This document shows positions 26,111 through 38,038 of a DNA stretch of 64,000 bases, piece by piece. A model generated the notes under the pieces. The model ran no database searches, had not been told where the DNA came from, and saw nothing but the letters and a program-made list of their open reading frames with translations. The stretch's first letter is position 1; the number at the start of each line of letters is the position of its first letter. Source of the stretch: Polytrichum commune (taxonomy: Eukaryota > Streptophyta > Polytrichopsida > Polytrichales > Polytrichaceae); assembly GCA_950295325.1 (NCBI GenBank), contig OX485809.1:41137081-41201080 (forward strand). Direction: 5' to 3'. Position numbers and translations under genes: made by a program.

Positions 26111-27100
26111 CCCCAGTAGTGACTCACTACACCGTGTGTCTTGGTGTGGCAGCCAATAGTGTGTGTACTTGTAGACGAAGCGGTAAAAGCGGAACCTGCC
26201 AGAAGTCGGGGCTATACTGTGGTATATCTGTTGCGAGTGTCAGCCGTGAGATCAAATCTTGGGTCGATCCTGATCGTCCGAATAAGAGGCAGTGAGTTAG
26301 TATACCATGGCGCAATAGGTATAGAGGAGCAGGAATGACGGCATAGAATTAAAGTGGGAAGATATTGGTACTTAGCTGGGAAGATACTTGGGGCATGGAC
26401 ACTGTCCGATCGAAATTTGGACACCCACTGGCCGTCCTATGTCCAATGTTTAATTTACTAGACCATGTCAAGGATGGACACAACCCAACTTTCCCCGGCC
26501 GATGCATTGGGTTTTTGGTTTCAATTCCAAAAACGTGAATTCTACTAATAAAACCATGGTTTTATTCTAGTTATCGGCATGTGTATTTCATCGAAGGTGA
26601 AAATCTCCCAACTTTTTTCGGATCGATGCATTGGGTTTTTGGATTCAATGCAAAAACAACCCGAGTAAAACCGGATTTTTGTTGGACCTCAAATGAAAAA
26701 CTATGAAAAACGTAATTGTAAAAAATTGTGTGGCATCAGCCCTGGACCATGTGTCTTGCTGGTGGAGCCAACATAGTGATAATGGAGTTGCTATATAGAA
26801 GGCAGAGGGGGGGGGGGGGGGGGGAGGGGGCTCCCTGCTAATATCTCCAATGGACAAGCCGCATTCGTTAGATCAACTCCTGGGTCATTCTTGGTCGTCC
26901 GATTGTACTCAATCATCATTCACTATAGCATGTGTAGTGATGAGAAGGACCGACAAGTTGGCAATTAATGGAGGAAGGCGATAATGGGAGCCCGCGGGGG
27001 CTTGAGGGGGTAAGATAGTTGATGGTCTCATCACCGTCCGATCGGGATTCAAATGGCCAGTGGTCGTTAGATCTGCAATAGTAAACTACGGTTTCTTATG
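26060..27100. repeat. Cluster of diverged repeats with a CCGTCCGATCG core
   Basis: The phrase CCGTCCGATCG(A/G)(G/A)ATT followed by ...GCCAGTGG/GCC.T.. and a TAGT..ACTAC block recurs near 26,066, 26,400 and 27,040. A companion block (GATCAA.TC.TGGGTC.. then ATCGTCCGA) occurs near 26,250 and 26,870. A 30-bp phrase beginning CGATGCATTGGGTTTTTGG is duplicated at about 26,502 and 26,622. The cluster sits directly upstream of the E2 promoter. Its class is unknown. Confidence 0.55.
26807..26830 (+). repeat. Poly-G tract
   Basis: An 18-base G run, one A, then five G. Similar long G/C runs occur at 14,035, 15,240, 59,218 and 62,238. Confidence 0.8.
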
Positions 27101-28401
27101 TGTTGTATGGAGGTATTGTTGGTCTTGAGGGGTTTGTTACGTTAACTTATGTGTCATTATTGTTGTGTTGTTTTATTATCCCAGGTCAACACCGTTCAAT
27201 GCTAGTCTGCCCCTAGGCGCGGGACAGCGTGGACGCGGAGTCGGTCGGTGGGCCGCCTCCCTTGCCCCGGAAAGTTCCAACTAAAAATCAAAAAGTGAAG
27301 GTTCAAGAATGAAGGTTTTCCGTAGACTTGGTAAACCGGAAAGTCACCCTATCCAAATGACAAATGAGTAACTGAGTTTGTGGGTGTTATTTGGTTACTT
27401 TTCTTAATGAGAGGCATGTGTTTCATTGGTGTGTGGTTGGGTGAGGATCAAAGAACGAACGAACGTCATAAAGAGTTGGAGTCGATTCTTCCTTTGTCCC
27501 TTATAGTTTAAAGAATGAATGCCCTACTTGTAGGTGACGGGGTACTATGCACAGTACTATGGTCCGTGCCCATTACATGCAGCGTAATGCACTAGTAGCA
27601 TTTTCTTGTCTATCTTATTATTTAGTTTGTTTTCTTTCTTTATTTTGGTTTCTTTACACGGTCTTTGTAGAAAATTGACTTCAAACATTGTTGTCAATAG
27701 AAATTTTTCGAGAGAAAGGACTTTACCGGTTGATCGATAGACACACGAGATTTGATGTGTACATGAAAATGTGCAACATTGGTTAGCAAATATGGCAACG
27801 TGCCCATGAAGTAGCACTGTGCCGCAATCAAGACTAAGACCAAAAACGAATTGAGCTAGCCATTTGCTGAAAAACAAGTGCAAATATGCAAGACATTCTA
27901 TACATGTGTCCATGAGTAGGAAGAATCCTTCTAAAAACTAATCGGTAGCTTGCTCGTTGTTCTGCACAAAGTGGAGCTCAAAGAAGACTTGCGGTTTGTA
28001 AATATTGCATTGAGCATTGCAATCTCTGAGCATTTTGTCAATCCTTAAGTATTTCTCAAAAGATTTTTGGCCCATTAATCTCATATTGGTTCTTGAGGGA
28101 CATAAGCCTCATGCATCCAAGTAGTTTTGGTGCTACTACCTTATTTGTTTGTCACATTTTATTCCTAATCCCAGGATTCCTCTAGTCATTTTCTTGGCCA
28201 TACCACCCAAGGCGTTCCTTTCCACGTGACCCTTGGAGTACCAAACAACGTCATTTGCCTTCCACTTAGCAAGGGGCGTAAGAAAATCGGGTGTGGTGTT
28301 GATTCTTGAAAAATAGGATGGCAAGAAATCATCATCTCAATCGTGTCGATTACATTTCCCACAAGAAAATGACAAGTTTACAAAATAATTGCAGTCCACA
28401 T
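27101..28401. other. Intergenic, no gene recognised
   Basis: No domain-bearing frame. A frame at 27,913-27,557 (minus, 118 codons) shows no recognisable feature. A short GC-rich island lies at 27,200-27,290. Confidence 0.4.
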
Positions 28402-28773
28402 TACACTAAATATGACATTTAGTATCACCAATTCTAATTGTCTTGCTCAATACATTTTGTGAACCGTTAGTGCAGTGTGTTAACATTAAACTAAATGTTA
28501 ACTCAAACATTATTTGTCATTTCTTGTAAATTATTTTTTGGGAATTATAGATTTACAGAGTTGCATTTACTATCACTTACCCAGTCATATTTCATCCAAA
28601 TTTCAATCATCCTTGACAATAATTCATCACAAGTTGATGACAAGAGAAGGTAGGGTTTTGGCCATCATCCATCATCCATGACAAAAAAATTACACTTATT
28701 ATAAGAAGTGCCATCCAAAAAGTACCGTAGTGACATAAAATTCCATATGACACTAAATGTCATATTTAGTGTA
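28402..28773. mobile_element. TIR-bounded MITE-like element, 372 bp
   Basis: The ends are TACACTAAATATGACATTTA at the left and the same sequence inverted at the right (about 24 bp, near perfect). No coding capacity. A target duplication could not be fixed: TA or longer is possible. Superfamily not assigned. Confidence 0.6.
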
Positions 28774-28946
28774 GTTTTATATTTCATAAACTTCAAGCTC
28801 CACATGTGGTACACTCAAAGGTTATTATATCTTGTGTTACATTAATAGTGTATTTACACGTGTCTTGATTATGAAATTGAAGCATGCGTAAAAGCCATGT
28901 TGTGCCCTTCAGCCTCAACAAGTATAGGAAGTAGGGGGCAGTTTAT

Positions 28947-29545
28947 TTATGTAGTAGGAATTAGTGTGGGTGCCACACAATGTGCTTCATGTGTGGTTGC
29001 TTAAAAGGTGGACAAACCAATTCTCGGGGAACATGCACATGCTTGTTTTATCAACACGCACAATCTTTGTGCATGCACACTCACAACCCTCCATTTTGTA
29101 AAGTCAAGAGTTTACATATCTTTGAGTTACACAAATAGTGTGGGCCACTCTTTAAGAGGTAGGAGTTAGTGTGGATGCCACACAAAGTGCTTTATACATA
29201 GTTGCTTGAAAGGTGGACCAACTAATTCTTGGATGACATACACAACACTTGTTTTTATAAACCCACACCATTTTTTGCGTGTACACTTACAACCATGCAT
29301 TTGAGAAACTCAATTGTTGCCGTGTCTTGAGTTACACTAAATAGTGTGGGCCACTCTTTATGTAGTAGGAATTTGTGCCGGCACCACACAAAAGGCTTCA
29401 CCGTGGCTTAAAAGCATACACATTAATCTTTGGTAGCCATACACGTGTTTGTTTTCCCAAATTACACCTTCATCCGGGGGTGCACTCCATTGTCAAGTTG
29501 AACACCACATGTGATATATATACATACTTTTTACATAAAGCATCA
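28947..29545 (+). repeat. Tandem repeat, three ~205-bp units
   Basis: Units start near 28,947, 29,151 and 29,357. Each contains GTAGGA.TT.GTG..G.CACACAA, a GGTTGCTT(A/G)AAA block, ACACTTG/CACGTGTTTGTTTT, and ends TTGAGTTACAC.AA.TAGTGTGGGCCACTC. Units differ by many substitutions. The third decays after about 190 bp. Confidence 0.75.
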
Positions 29546-32500
29546 CCAAAAGTGGGTCAAAATTTTATCATTTTTTTCCATGAGTAGATATATACGGTAT
29601 CTATTACATAGTAAAAATGGTAACCAAATTCGATGATTTGTGTTTTTTTAATAAAGCATACCGTTTCTAACTAGAATAATGCATAATTGAACTAAAACAA
29701 TCACTACAAAAACGATGATGACTAAAAATTTCAAAATATATATACAAAAGATTTAATCAATGGTTATGTATATGTAAAGAAATTATCATAATTTTAAAAA
29801 TTATCTATGGCGTATAATATAGGGTAGCAAAATTTTATCGCACGTGGTTATGAAATGTAGGGGGTGTGATTGCCCTGAGTCCTCCAACACCTATTAAGGT
29901 GGTCTAAAACTTAGCATGGGTGTAAAATATTGTGGCATATTGTGTTCTATGTGTGGGTTGGAAATTTTGGTGGCAACAAACCTATAAAATTAGTTAAAAA
30001 TCAAATATAAATTTTGATAAATGTGGTTTAATCTTTATATTATGTTAATAGTGTAGTTGTCAATTCACAAAAATTGACTTCAATGGTTGACATGAATTCT
30101 TTATTCTTAGTTCCTCAAGATATGATAACGTGAACTCAAACACATAACTAAGATTGTTAACATATTCTAGTCAATATTCTTGAAGGAGGGCGCATAAGAT
30201 TGCTCATAGTCATAATAAGGTTGCAATAAGCCTACAAGGCTGGTCCATAGTGGGAGAAGAGTTATCCCATGTTGTTTGTATCAACCAAGGTGATAATGAA
30301 CAATAAAGGGCAAGGCAAGGGACGGAGGAGACCATCTCACTCCAAGCATTGTTCATATGCCTACGTGTATGTGTAACTTGCTAGAGCAATCTCGTTTCTA
30401 GACCTATTTGAGTTCCAATAAATATGTTGTACCTATGGACATACTCTTGCATAGTTTTGAACAAACCTAGGGAAAGTATTAGAATATGTGATTAATTTTG
30501 GATTTTGGATCAAATCAAGTGACCTCTAGGTACACTAAATAGTCCTATTAGTGCAGGTGGAAAATAAGCTTGGAAATATTTAACGTGAGCCACTCTAAAT
30601 GTCTAAGTCAATGTGAAAATAACATGAGTCCAAGACCTCATGTCTTCCCCAAGCAATCTTCCTTCAACTTCCAACCCCACCATACATAGAATACAATAGT
30701 TGCTTTAAATCAAAAGTTCCATAAAATAAAACATTCACACATGTTGTTTCATGGAAATAAAGTAGCCCACACTAATTTTAACTATAAATTTGGCATGGGT
30801 TGAGAATTAATGTGGGCTATAGAAATCATGGCGACCCACATCGATAGGACTATTTGGTGTACCTCATTTTAGAGATTTAGACTTTATGGATTTCATAGTA
30901 AAATTCATTATCATGTTCATTCATTTTTTTCAACAAATTATATTTTCTTAAGCTATTTTATAGAAAGGTCTAAGTAGTGTGAATTATGGTAAGTGATAAT
31001 ATATCATAAACTGACTATGAACGTCTTAGGAAGGTAAGGTAAGGTATGTGGGCCTTGTGTTGTTACTATTCTTATGAATTGGATAATTGTTTAAGTGGTG
31101 TATGGCAAGGTTTGGAGTTATATTACATGGATACCAAAAAAGGACATGATGAGAGGGCTATTTGCTCAAAATATGTCATCAATTCTGGTTCATTAATTTA
31201 CACAATTGGAAGGGTCTACCTACTCACCTTAAGAGAGCAAGACTCAACACTTGACCTCTTATAGTTTTCGCTTCTCAATGGCAATTAAGATCCTACAATT
31301 GCGGTCTATGTGATTCACAATTGCTAATTGGACGAGAAGATTCTCAATATGATCCAATGGCTAAAATTGTTGGTGGAGTGTAAAGTGCCCACAATAAGAC
31401 CACGTATTTAGTTCTAAGTAAGTGAACTTACTTATGGTACTCATCTCAAATGAACACCTTTATTGAGTGGTGTGTGCTAAAGCGTGGATGTAGAATTGGA
31501 CACAAAAGGACATGTGTTGAAAAGAGATCGGACTATGTGATTTGAATTTGTGTGCAAAGTTTATGGTAAGAGTGTCACTTACAATATTATGAGGCCCATG
31601 CAAGTTTACACTTATGGCTAACGACTTGACCATTAGTGTAACCACACGATGATTGGCATTATTGTGCTTATTAATACCCTTGCATTAATATGCTCAATAA
31701 TATTATGAGCTCTATTATTATGTTACACAATGGTCAAGAAGCTGACTATAAGTGTAAACACATGACACATAGCACTTGTATGCTCAATAAGATCTTTACT
31801 TGCATATTACATTGATTTAACCCAATTAGTGAGTGTTACTATTCAAAGTTATGGAATGCAATAACCTCTTACTCATGAGTTAAACTTTTACAAACGAAAG
31901 TTCAATAGGTAGTTCGGACATTATAGAACATAGTGACTTTGCTTGGTAAAATATTAAATTCTCGTTATTTACTTATAACATTCTGTAAGTTCAAATAGTA
32001 ATACATACTAATTATGATAATCAATGTTTATTTTAAACACACACTACTTGTCATTATTATGCTAGCAAATGTCTCCCTCTTGCATACTAAAAAGTAATAC
32101 TATCATCTCAAGCACTCCAATGTGATATGCTAAATATCATACTATAAATAATTATGCATTCCACAAAGTTATTCAAGTTGATAATTAGTGGATGTAACAT
32201 TGCCGGGCCTTTAGGCATCTAATTTAGATTGTTCACCAAGCATTTTATATACATTTTCAACAACCTACAAAGAGGGGCAAGCAAGTGCCAATGCAATCAC
32301 CGTTCCAAAGTTTCAAAATGGCTAGTTTTTGATGGCGGCATGTTGAGCAAATGGTTTAGGGATGGTACGACACATTGATTCATATGCACGGGTACAACAA
32401 AACAAAATGGCATGCATGATGAGGATGTCATTTCTTTTCTTTTTTTAAATAAAATAAGTTTCAAACTTAAAGTTGGTGATTGGATCTCATGTTTTCTTCA

Positions 32501-33309
32501 AAAATTGGAGTTAGGTCACAAGGGAATAGCTTATTATGATTGATTTGTTGACAACAACATAGGGTTGTATACATGAAATTTGATGCGGAATTGGCACTAA
32601 CATGTTAAACCACATTGCTTTGTTGTCATTTGTCATTTTTTTCAAGCTTTTGTTCTAAAGAGAAAATCACCTTATTAAATTTTGGTGCAATTTGGCCTCA
32701 TGAAGCTCATGAACACACACACTCACTCTCTCACTCACTCACAAGGATTTTCGGATCTGAGCTGAGACGATTCCCACTAGATTCTCCCCTGTGTATGTAT
32801 AAACGTTAAATTTCCTCACCCCAACCAAGCATAAACCAATGCTACACTAATTATATCAATTAGTGTGTCTCGTACTAATTCCCAAAACATACACTATTTA
32901 GCCAAGTCTCAAAGTTAATGAGGGTTGAAACTTTTGCAAAGTGAAGCTAAATTCATGAATATATGCTCATTTACTGTAGATTTCAAAAAAAAAATTGTCC
33001 ATGCTCCAAGGTGCTTGTAGAGTGATATAAAAGAGTTATACCTAAACACAAGCTGGTCTTACTCAATCCTACAGTCGAGTTACATTTCTACATTTGGCAT
33101 ATGATAGGGGCCTCCACCACTTTACCTTTATGGGAAGAAACTTCGATAATAGGAAGAAACTGACACCAGTATGAGAAATAATAATATCATGATTAGTGTT
33201 TGGAGGAATAGGGTTTCCTTGATCTTTTGGTGGCACTAATTTCATAATTAAAAAATAAAAATAAATCACCTTCACTATTTTCCCACACACATTCTTAGCC
33301 CTCCCTCAC
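29546..33309. other. Intergenic, strongly AT-rich, no gene seen
   Basis: Frames of 60-72 codons only. One copy of the dispersed GACACGTG-type repeat lies at 31,497-31,541. A (CA/CT)n-like stretch lies at 32,709-32,740. No RNA gene or element border recognised. Confidence 0.45.
31497..31541 (+). repeat. Dispersed repeat family fragment (GACACGTG-type)
   Basis: Sequence CACAAAAGGACATGTGTTGA then AAGAGATCGGACTATGTG. It matches larger copies at 36,465-36,600, 56,740-57,065 and 58,845-59,215 (plus) and at 34,555-34,668, 34,965-35,048 and 62,670-62,790 (minus). Confidence 0.55.
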
Positions 33310-33645
33310 TAATAGCCCTGCCACACAAGGGTTGGTTGGGCCAGGGAGGCGTTTGGTTGAGCGGGCTTAGTATGGCAGTTCACCAGTGGATGCTCCAACT
33401 CCTGGCCCTGCTCTAGCTCCCTAGTAAGCAGTCCCCCCCCCCGGGCTTGATTGCCATGCCTGACCTGAGGCATAGAGCAGGTGCTCCGACTGGCTGGTTG
33501 CAAGGGGGGGGGTGCCTTGCAACTAGCCAGCCGGAGCACATGTGGGGTTTTGTCCCCATGTCTGCCTGCCACCTCCCTCGTTGGGCTGTGGACTGGGGGG
33601 GATTGACAACCTGGGACCTTCATCCCCCCGGTGTGGCAGGTGTAA
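33310..33645. repeat. GC-rich insert with short inverted ends and an internal hairpin
   Basis: A GC-rich block in AT-rich surroundings starts CCTGCCACAC and ends with its inverse GTGTGGCAGG. At its centre (33,481-33,539) GTGCTCCGACTGGCTGGTTG and its near-complement form a stem of about 25 bp around a G-rich loop. It could be a small foldback/MITE. No clear target duplication was found. Confidence 0.45.
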
Positions 33646-33733
33646 AATGGGGATAATTAGTCTAGTAGAAAAACCATCAAAGTCACCTTGCCACCATAAC
33701 ACTCACCCTTAGGGTACCCACACAAATATATGG

Positions 33734-34085
33734 ATAACATTACCCAACCCAATACTCTTAACTCCGGCGTGGAGTTCGATGCGGCTCCGGGGAGGTTCGG
33801 ATGCCAGCTCCGGTGGGTTCGGGTGGGTTGGGGCAAAAATTGCCCCCTATTTTTTTGATTGGGTGGGGCCTTACTTGATCTCATAAGGGGCCTCCTAGAG
33901 TAATTTGGGGCCGTAGAACCCAAATTTAGCAAAAAAAAACCAAAAAAAATCATCAAGGGGCCAAAACGGGGAGGGCCAGAAAAATGGACCCACCGGAGCT
34001 GGCATCCGAACCTCCCCGGAGCCGCATCGGAGCCGCATCGAACTCCGCGCCGGAGTTAAGAGTATTGGGTTGGGTAATGTTAGGG
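33734..34085. mobile_element. Long-TIR MITE (Mutator-like?), ~350 bp with 11-bp direct flanks
   Basis: Inverted arms of about 85 bp share AACATTACCCAACCCAATAC, CTCTTAACTCCGGCG and GGAGGTTCGGATGCCAGCTC. The right arm has an extra 12-bp repeat of GCGGCTCCGAT. CAAATATATGG lies outside both ends (33,723-33,733 and 34,086-34,096). Long arms with a 9-11-bp duplication suggest Mutator-like. The few bases between flank and arm at the right leave the exact border open. Confidence 0.7.
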
Positions 34086-34394
34086 CAAATATATGGCCTT
34101 TTGACCAACAGAGGGTCCTCTCCAAGTCCCTTCATAATTTATTTCATATCGGTACAACCAAAAACAATTTGGTGACTTCGCTCATTGGTGTAGTTTGACT
34201 TTGTATGACCACAACATATATAGTCAAGGGAGGAGGTATTGACAATACAATGACACGAATGTGCTCATCTCCAAAGAATATTGCCTCAGGAATGACGTGG
34301 GTTCAATTGTCCACATGTCTGTACTTATTCTTGGGTGAGCATTTTGTCCACAATTTCAATAAAAGGACATGAGTTTCAAATAGTTGTTTTTTTC

Positions 34395-35060
34395 GACCTG
34401 CCCTTTTCTCTTAGGACATGAAACATGTGATTAAGTTAGTGCTAGGCGGTTAGCAAATCCAAATTCAAATGGTTGTAGCCGCTTCCCTCATAAGTTATGG
34501 AGCTCGTATGAACATTTTATTCATTACCAAAGTGAATACTCTCATGCTCATTCAGTGGTCACATAGGTCCTCCCATTTTTGTTAACTATCGAGTCTAGAA
34601 TAGTTATCATTGTTTGAGCATATCACACGATCTCTTTTAAACACATGTGTAAATTCAAGCCTATGAATAGACTTCCAAGTGGCAACATTTGCATGGTCGG
34701 GTCACTACAAAAGGGGCCAAGGGGAATCACCATTCAACTCCTTTGGAGAAAGCCATGTGAGTTATGATGGATGGGTCCTAAATGGTTAATTCTTCCAACT
34801 AGGTAGCCCACTTCTCCTGGGATATGAAACACATGATTAGTATGAATCGGTTAGCAAACCCAAATCGAGGCTACAACCACTTCTCATAAAATTTGGAGCT
34901 CATATGAATATCTATTTCACTATCAACATGAGGGTTCTTGTGCTCATTATATGGTCATATAGGTCCTCCCAATCATGATGACTATGGAGGATAGAGTGGT
35001 TACCATGTTTTGAACACGTGGTCTAATCACTTTCAAATACATGTCTTTTGGGAATATGCT
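34395..35060 (-). repeat. Direct duplication (~415-bp period) of the dispersed repeat family
   Basis: The order ACATGAAACA(T/C)(G)TGATTA, GGTTAGCAAA.CCAAAT, GGAGCTC.TATGAA.., GTCA.ATAGGTCCTCCCA and GA.CACATGTGT/ATACATGTCTTT appears twice, near 34,397-34,670 and 34,815-35,050. Read on the minus strand, both match the plus-strand copies at 56.8 and 58.9 kb. Confidence 0.6.
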
Positions 35061-35754
35061 TTTGAAGCCACACCTAACCACATACCAATCACATATATGT
35101 ATTTGATCAAGAAAGTAATTGACCAAGGGTTTCTACCTTAGTATAAATTACCCATAACCAATAGTGTCACTAAGGTATATTGGTGTCATTCGATAATCTT
35201 CATTAACTATGTTCTAAGTACTTCTAGACTTATGCATGAACTTAGACATAATAAATTGATTTATCTGCACTTCTAACGGCGAATCCTATGATAGAAAAGA
35301 CATAAACTAACACTAGATGTGGATTGCATCTCACGTAGTAGCACATGTTGGTTGCATGCACCCCGTGCTATTCATGAAAAAATACACGTCTAGAGGGGTA
35401 ATTTGCCCATGTTGCTTCTCAAAGTATGTACAATTGGGTTTTTCTTTGTCGTATTCTTCCAATTTCTCCCACCATGCTTCCCCCAAATAATGTGTTTTGC
35501 AATGTGCATGTTTGAACCATGCAAAAAACACTCTCATATGTATTATCATTCACTTGGGGGGTGACTCTTCATTGGAAACCTACATGACATGTGTGGCTCA
35601 CTATGAAATAAAACCCATTATATATGAGAATTCTATATAGAAGAGCCAATGTATATGTACTAACGACATGCTAGAATATGGATTCATGTATTTATAATAA
35701 TATTTTAGCTCAATGTGATAAAAGCCTCCATTACATATACATAATCTAATTTTT
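35061..35754. other. Intergenic, no gene seen
   Basis: AT-rich. The longest frame (35,549-35,331, minus) has no recognisable domain. Confidence 0.45.
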
Positions 35755-36267
35755 TGAATTAAATAAACCTTTATTACTTATAAAATTCACTTATACTTCC
35801 AATGAGAAAGTCAAGGAAGGTTTCATTCATAGCATATAACTCAACAATTGCATCAAACAAACAAAGACAAGAGCACAATAACTTAGCCAAGAGCAAAACT
35901 CAAGGGAGCCATGAGCACTCCAAGAGCCTAAAGTTTGTAAATTAAATTAAAATAAAATAAAATGCAAATGTAAACCCTAACAAGAATGGACAAGGTGGTC
36001 ACTGAGGACTATTACCATATGACAATAATGAATGAAAACGTGAATTAGATGAAACTAACAAATCAATTGTCAACATTTTCTTTAAACTTAGAGCCCTCTT
36101 TTGTACATTTGACTTTACCTTAAAGTTCTTAATAACCTTTCTCTATGTACATAATGAAGAAAAACAATACCTCTCCCTTATGTATTTTATGTATATCAAT
36201 GCCTCAAATAAAACCCCTATTACACTTACGTTAGTTCGTATATTGTATGAAGAGTCCACCCCCCGGG
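35755..36267 (+). repeat. ~510-bp repeat with inverted copy at 63,363-63,850
   Basis: Shared blocks include AACCCTAACAAGAATGGACAA, ATTACCATATGACAA, CACAATAACTTAGCCA and GAAGAGTCCACCCCCCGGGA. All occur in reverse order and complement near the right end of the window. The GC-rich CCCCCCGGG end is sharp in both copies and may be an element terminus. Confidence 0.7.
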
Positions 36268-36464
36268 ATCATTCATTACCACGTTCATGATGCTCCTTTA
36301 CGTCCATACCATCTTTTTATATCATATGGTAGTTCTTTGTATTTTAGTATAAAGAGATGACAAAAAATTGCATACCTAACTAAAATGTAGTCCTTACTAA
36401 GGTAGAAAGGCCTTATCAAGTTACTGCAATTATTTGAACACCTAATTCTAGGTCCAATTTTGTC

Positions 36465-36600
36465 CGTTTATGCCACCAAAAAGTCAACGCACTTTAATAT
36501 TGAACATAAAAAGACACGTGTTTAAAAGAGATTGGACCACATGCTCAAAATTTGTTGACCATTCCATGTTCAATTATCAACGTAATTGAGGGTTAGGAGG
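36465..36600 (+). repeat. Dispersed repeat family copy (GACACGTG-type)
   Basis: Contains AAAAAGACACGTGTTTAAAA, GAGATTGGACCACATGCTC and AAAATTTGTTGACCATTC, parallel to the copies at 56.8 kb and, inverted, 62.7 kb. Confidence 0.6.
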
Positions 36601-36971
36601 AGGGGTATGTGACCTTCTTACAGTTGACCATCAATGGACTTTGATAGTTTATAACAATTTGAGATTGACTCCAAGACTTTACGGAATTGATCGCGGCTTC
36701 TTCAAATACATTTGCAAATGCACATGAATTTGGACCTCGTGAATCCAAATAGTACAAGGTAGCAAACAACAACAAAGGTATCCAAGTAGGATAAAATAGG
36801 ATAAAGTGGTGTAGTTCTTACATTTGTCTAGGCATAACATTACTCAGTTGATGAGTTGTGTCCAACTACCATGACTTCGTATTCAATATGAAGCATTGGG
36901 ATTCCAACATCTAGAGGCTTTATTCTCGAATCTACTACGGGGCCCATGAACACAACTCATCAATCGAGCAA

Positions 36972-37530
36972 GGGGTTGCTTACATCACGGACCTTGAAGT
37001 CGTCCCTTGCTCCTCTAAAACATGCGATTGGTAGTTGAATTCGTCTCAGGACCACTTTGGTTTACGTCAAGAGAAAAAAATGTGAGAGTAACCATGGAAC
37101 TTGAGGTCCCCAAAAGGCCTATTTTTGGGCCTACATTATCCACTATCACAATCCTACATGTTTTATGATGGGAGAGGCAAAATAGGTTCTCTCGCTGCAA
37201 ATGTCAAGGAGCCATGGTAGGGATATGCCCACTTTAGGGTGTGTTTATATATACATTCCAAACGTTTCCATAATTACAAGGAAAGAAGGGAAGAAGGTTA
37301 AACATGAACAAACTTTTCAAAGTTGCCCTTTTTGGACATATAGTTTTTTTTTAAATTAAAAAAAAACACATCCACTTTTTGGTGCATGGTCATTTCTCTT
37401 GATCAATGTTCTGGTTAACACCTAGTTAGGGGCCCACATGCTTTTAAAAATGCATTTTTATAGAAATCGGACCATGGATAAATACCTTAAAGACATGGAA
37501 CAACTTCATGGTCCATGATGTAAACAACCC
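36972..37530. mobile_element. Older copy of the 8,798-9,292 PIF/Harbinger-like MITE
   Basis: The ends read inward GGGGTTGCTTACATCACGG and GGGTTGTTTACATCATGG. Internal blocks (TTGAAGTCGTCCC, TTGAGGTCC.CAAA, TTTTTGGTGCATGGTCATT, TAACACCTAGT.A.GGGCCCAC) follow the order of the 8.8 kb copy. The right side retains TTA. The left duplication has mutated. Confidence 0.75.
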
Positions 37531-37532
37531 TT

Positions 37533-38038
37533 AGAGATAAAGCAGTTTTATGATGTGTTCATGCATGCTCTCTTGCTTGGTCAACTTTGGGATTGAAATT
37601 TGGAATTTCCAAATCTCCGATTCGGACCAAGCTCATTGAGGTGGGGTGAGTTATTCCCGAGATATTAAAGAAGCCGAAGGTGTATGGCCCACGTTGAATT
37701 TCGGTGGGTGAATGGCTTTCGTAGGCTACCCAATTCACCGTGTGAAGACCGCATTTTAAGCTTTGATTTTGATTTTGTTTTTGGTTTGTGTGACCAATAC
37801 AATGGGCGGATAACTTTGGACCCATCCACGAATTGTCCTTGAGGCCACCCTTGGATGCGGATAGCTTGGGGGTTGGGCGGTGATATCCACAACAAGACAC
37901 TTACCGTTAGTGGGTGCATGCTTCCATAATATGATGATATATGTTCCCATTCTTAAACAACGGTGGGCCACTTGATGGGTTCTTCTTAATCCTTGTCACG
38001 AATTACAAATTTTGGTTACATTCATATAATTATAACAC
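37533..38038. other. Intergenic, overlapping minus-strand frames without identified domain
   Basis: Minus-strand frames at 37,900-37,559 and 37,971-37,756 overlap in different frames. None shows a known motif, and I see no splice pattern that joins them. Left as unassigned. Confidence 0.35.
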
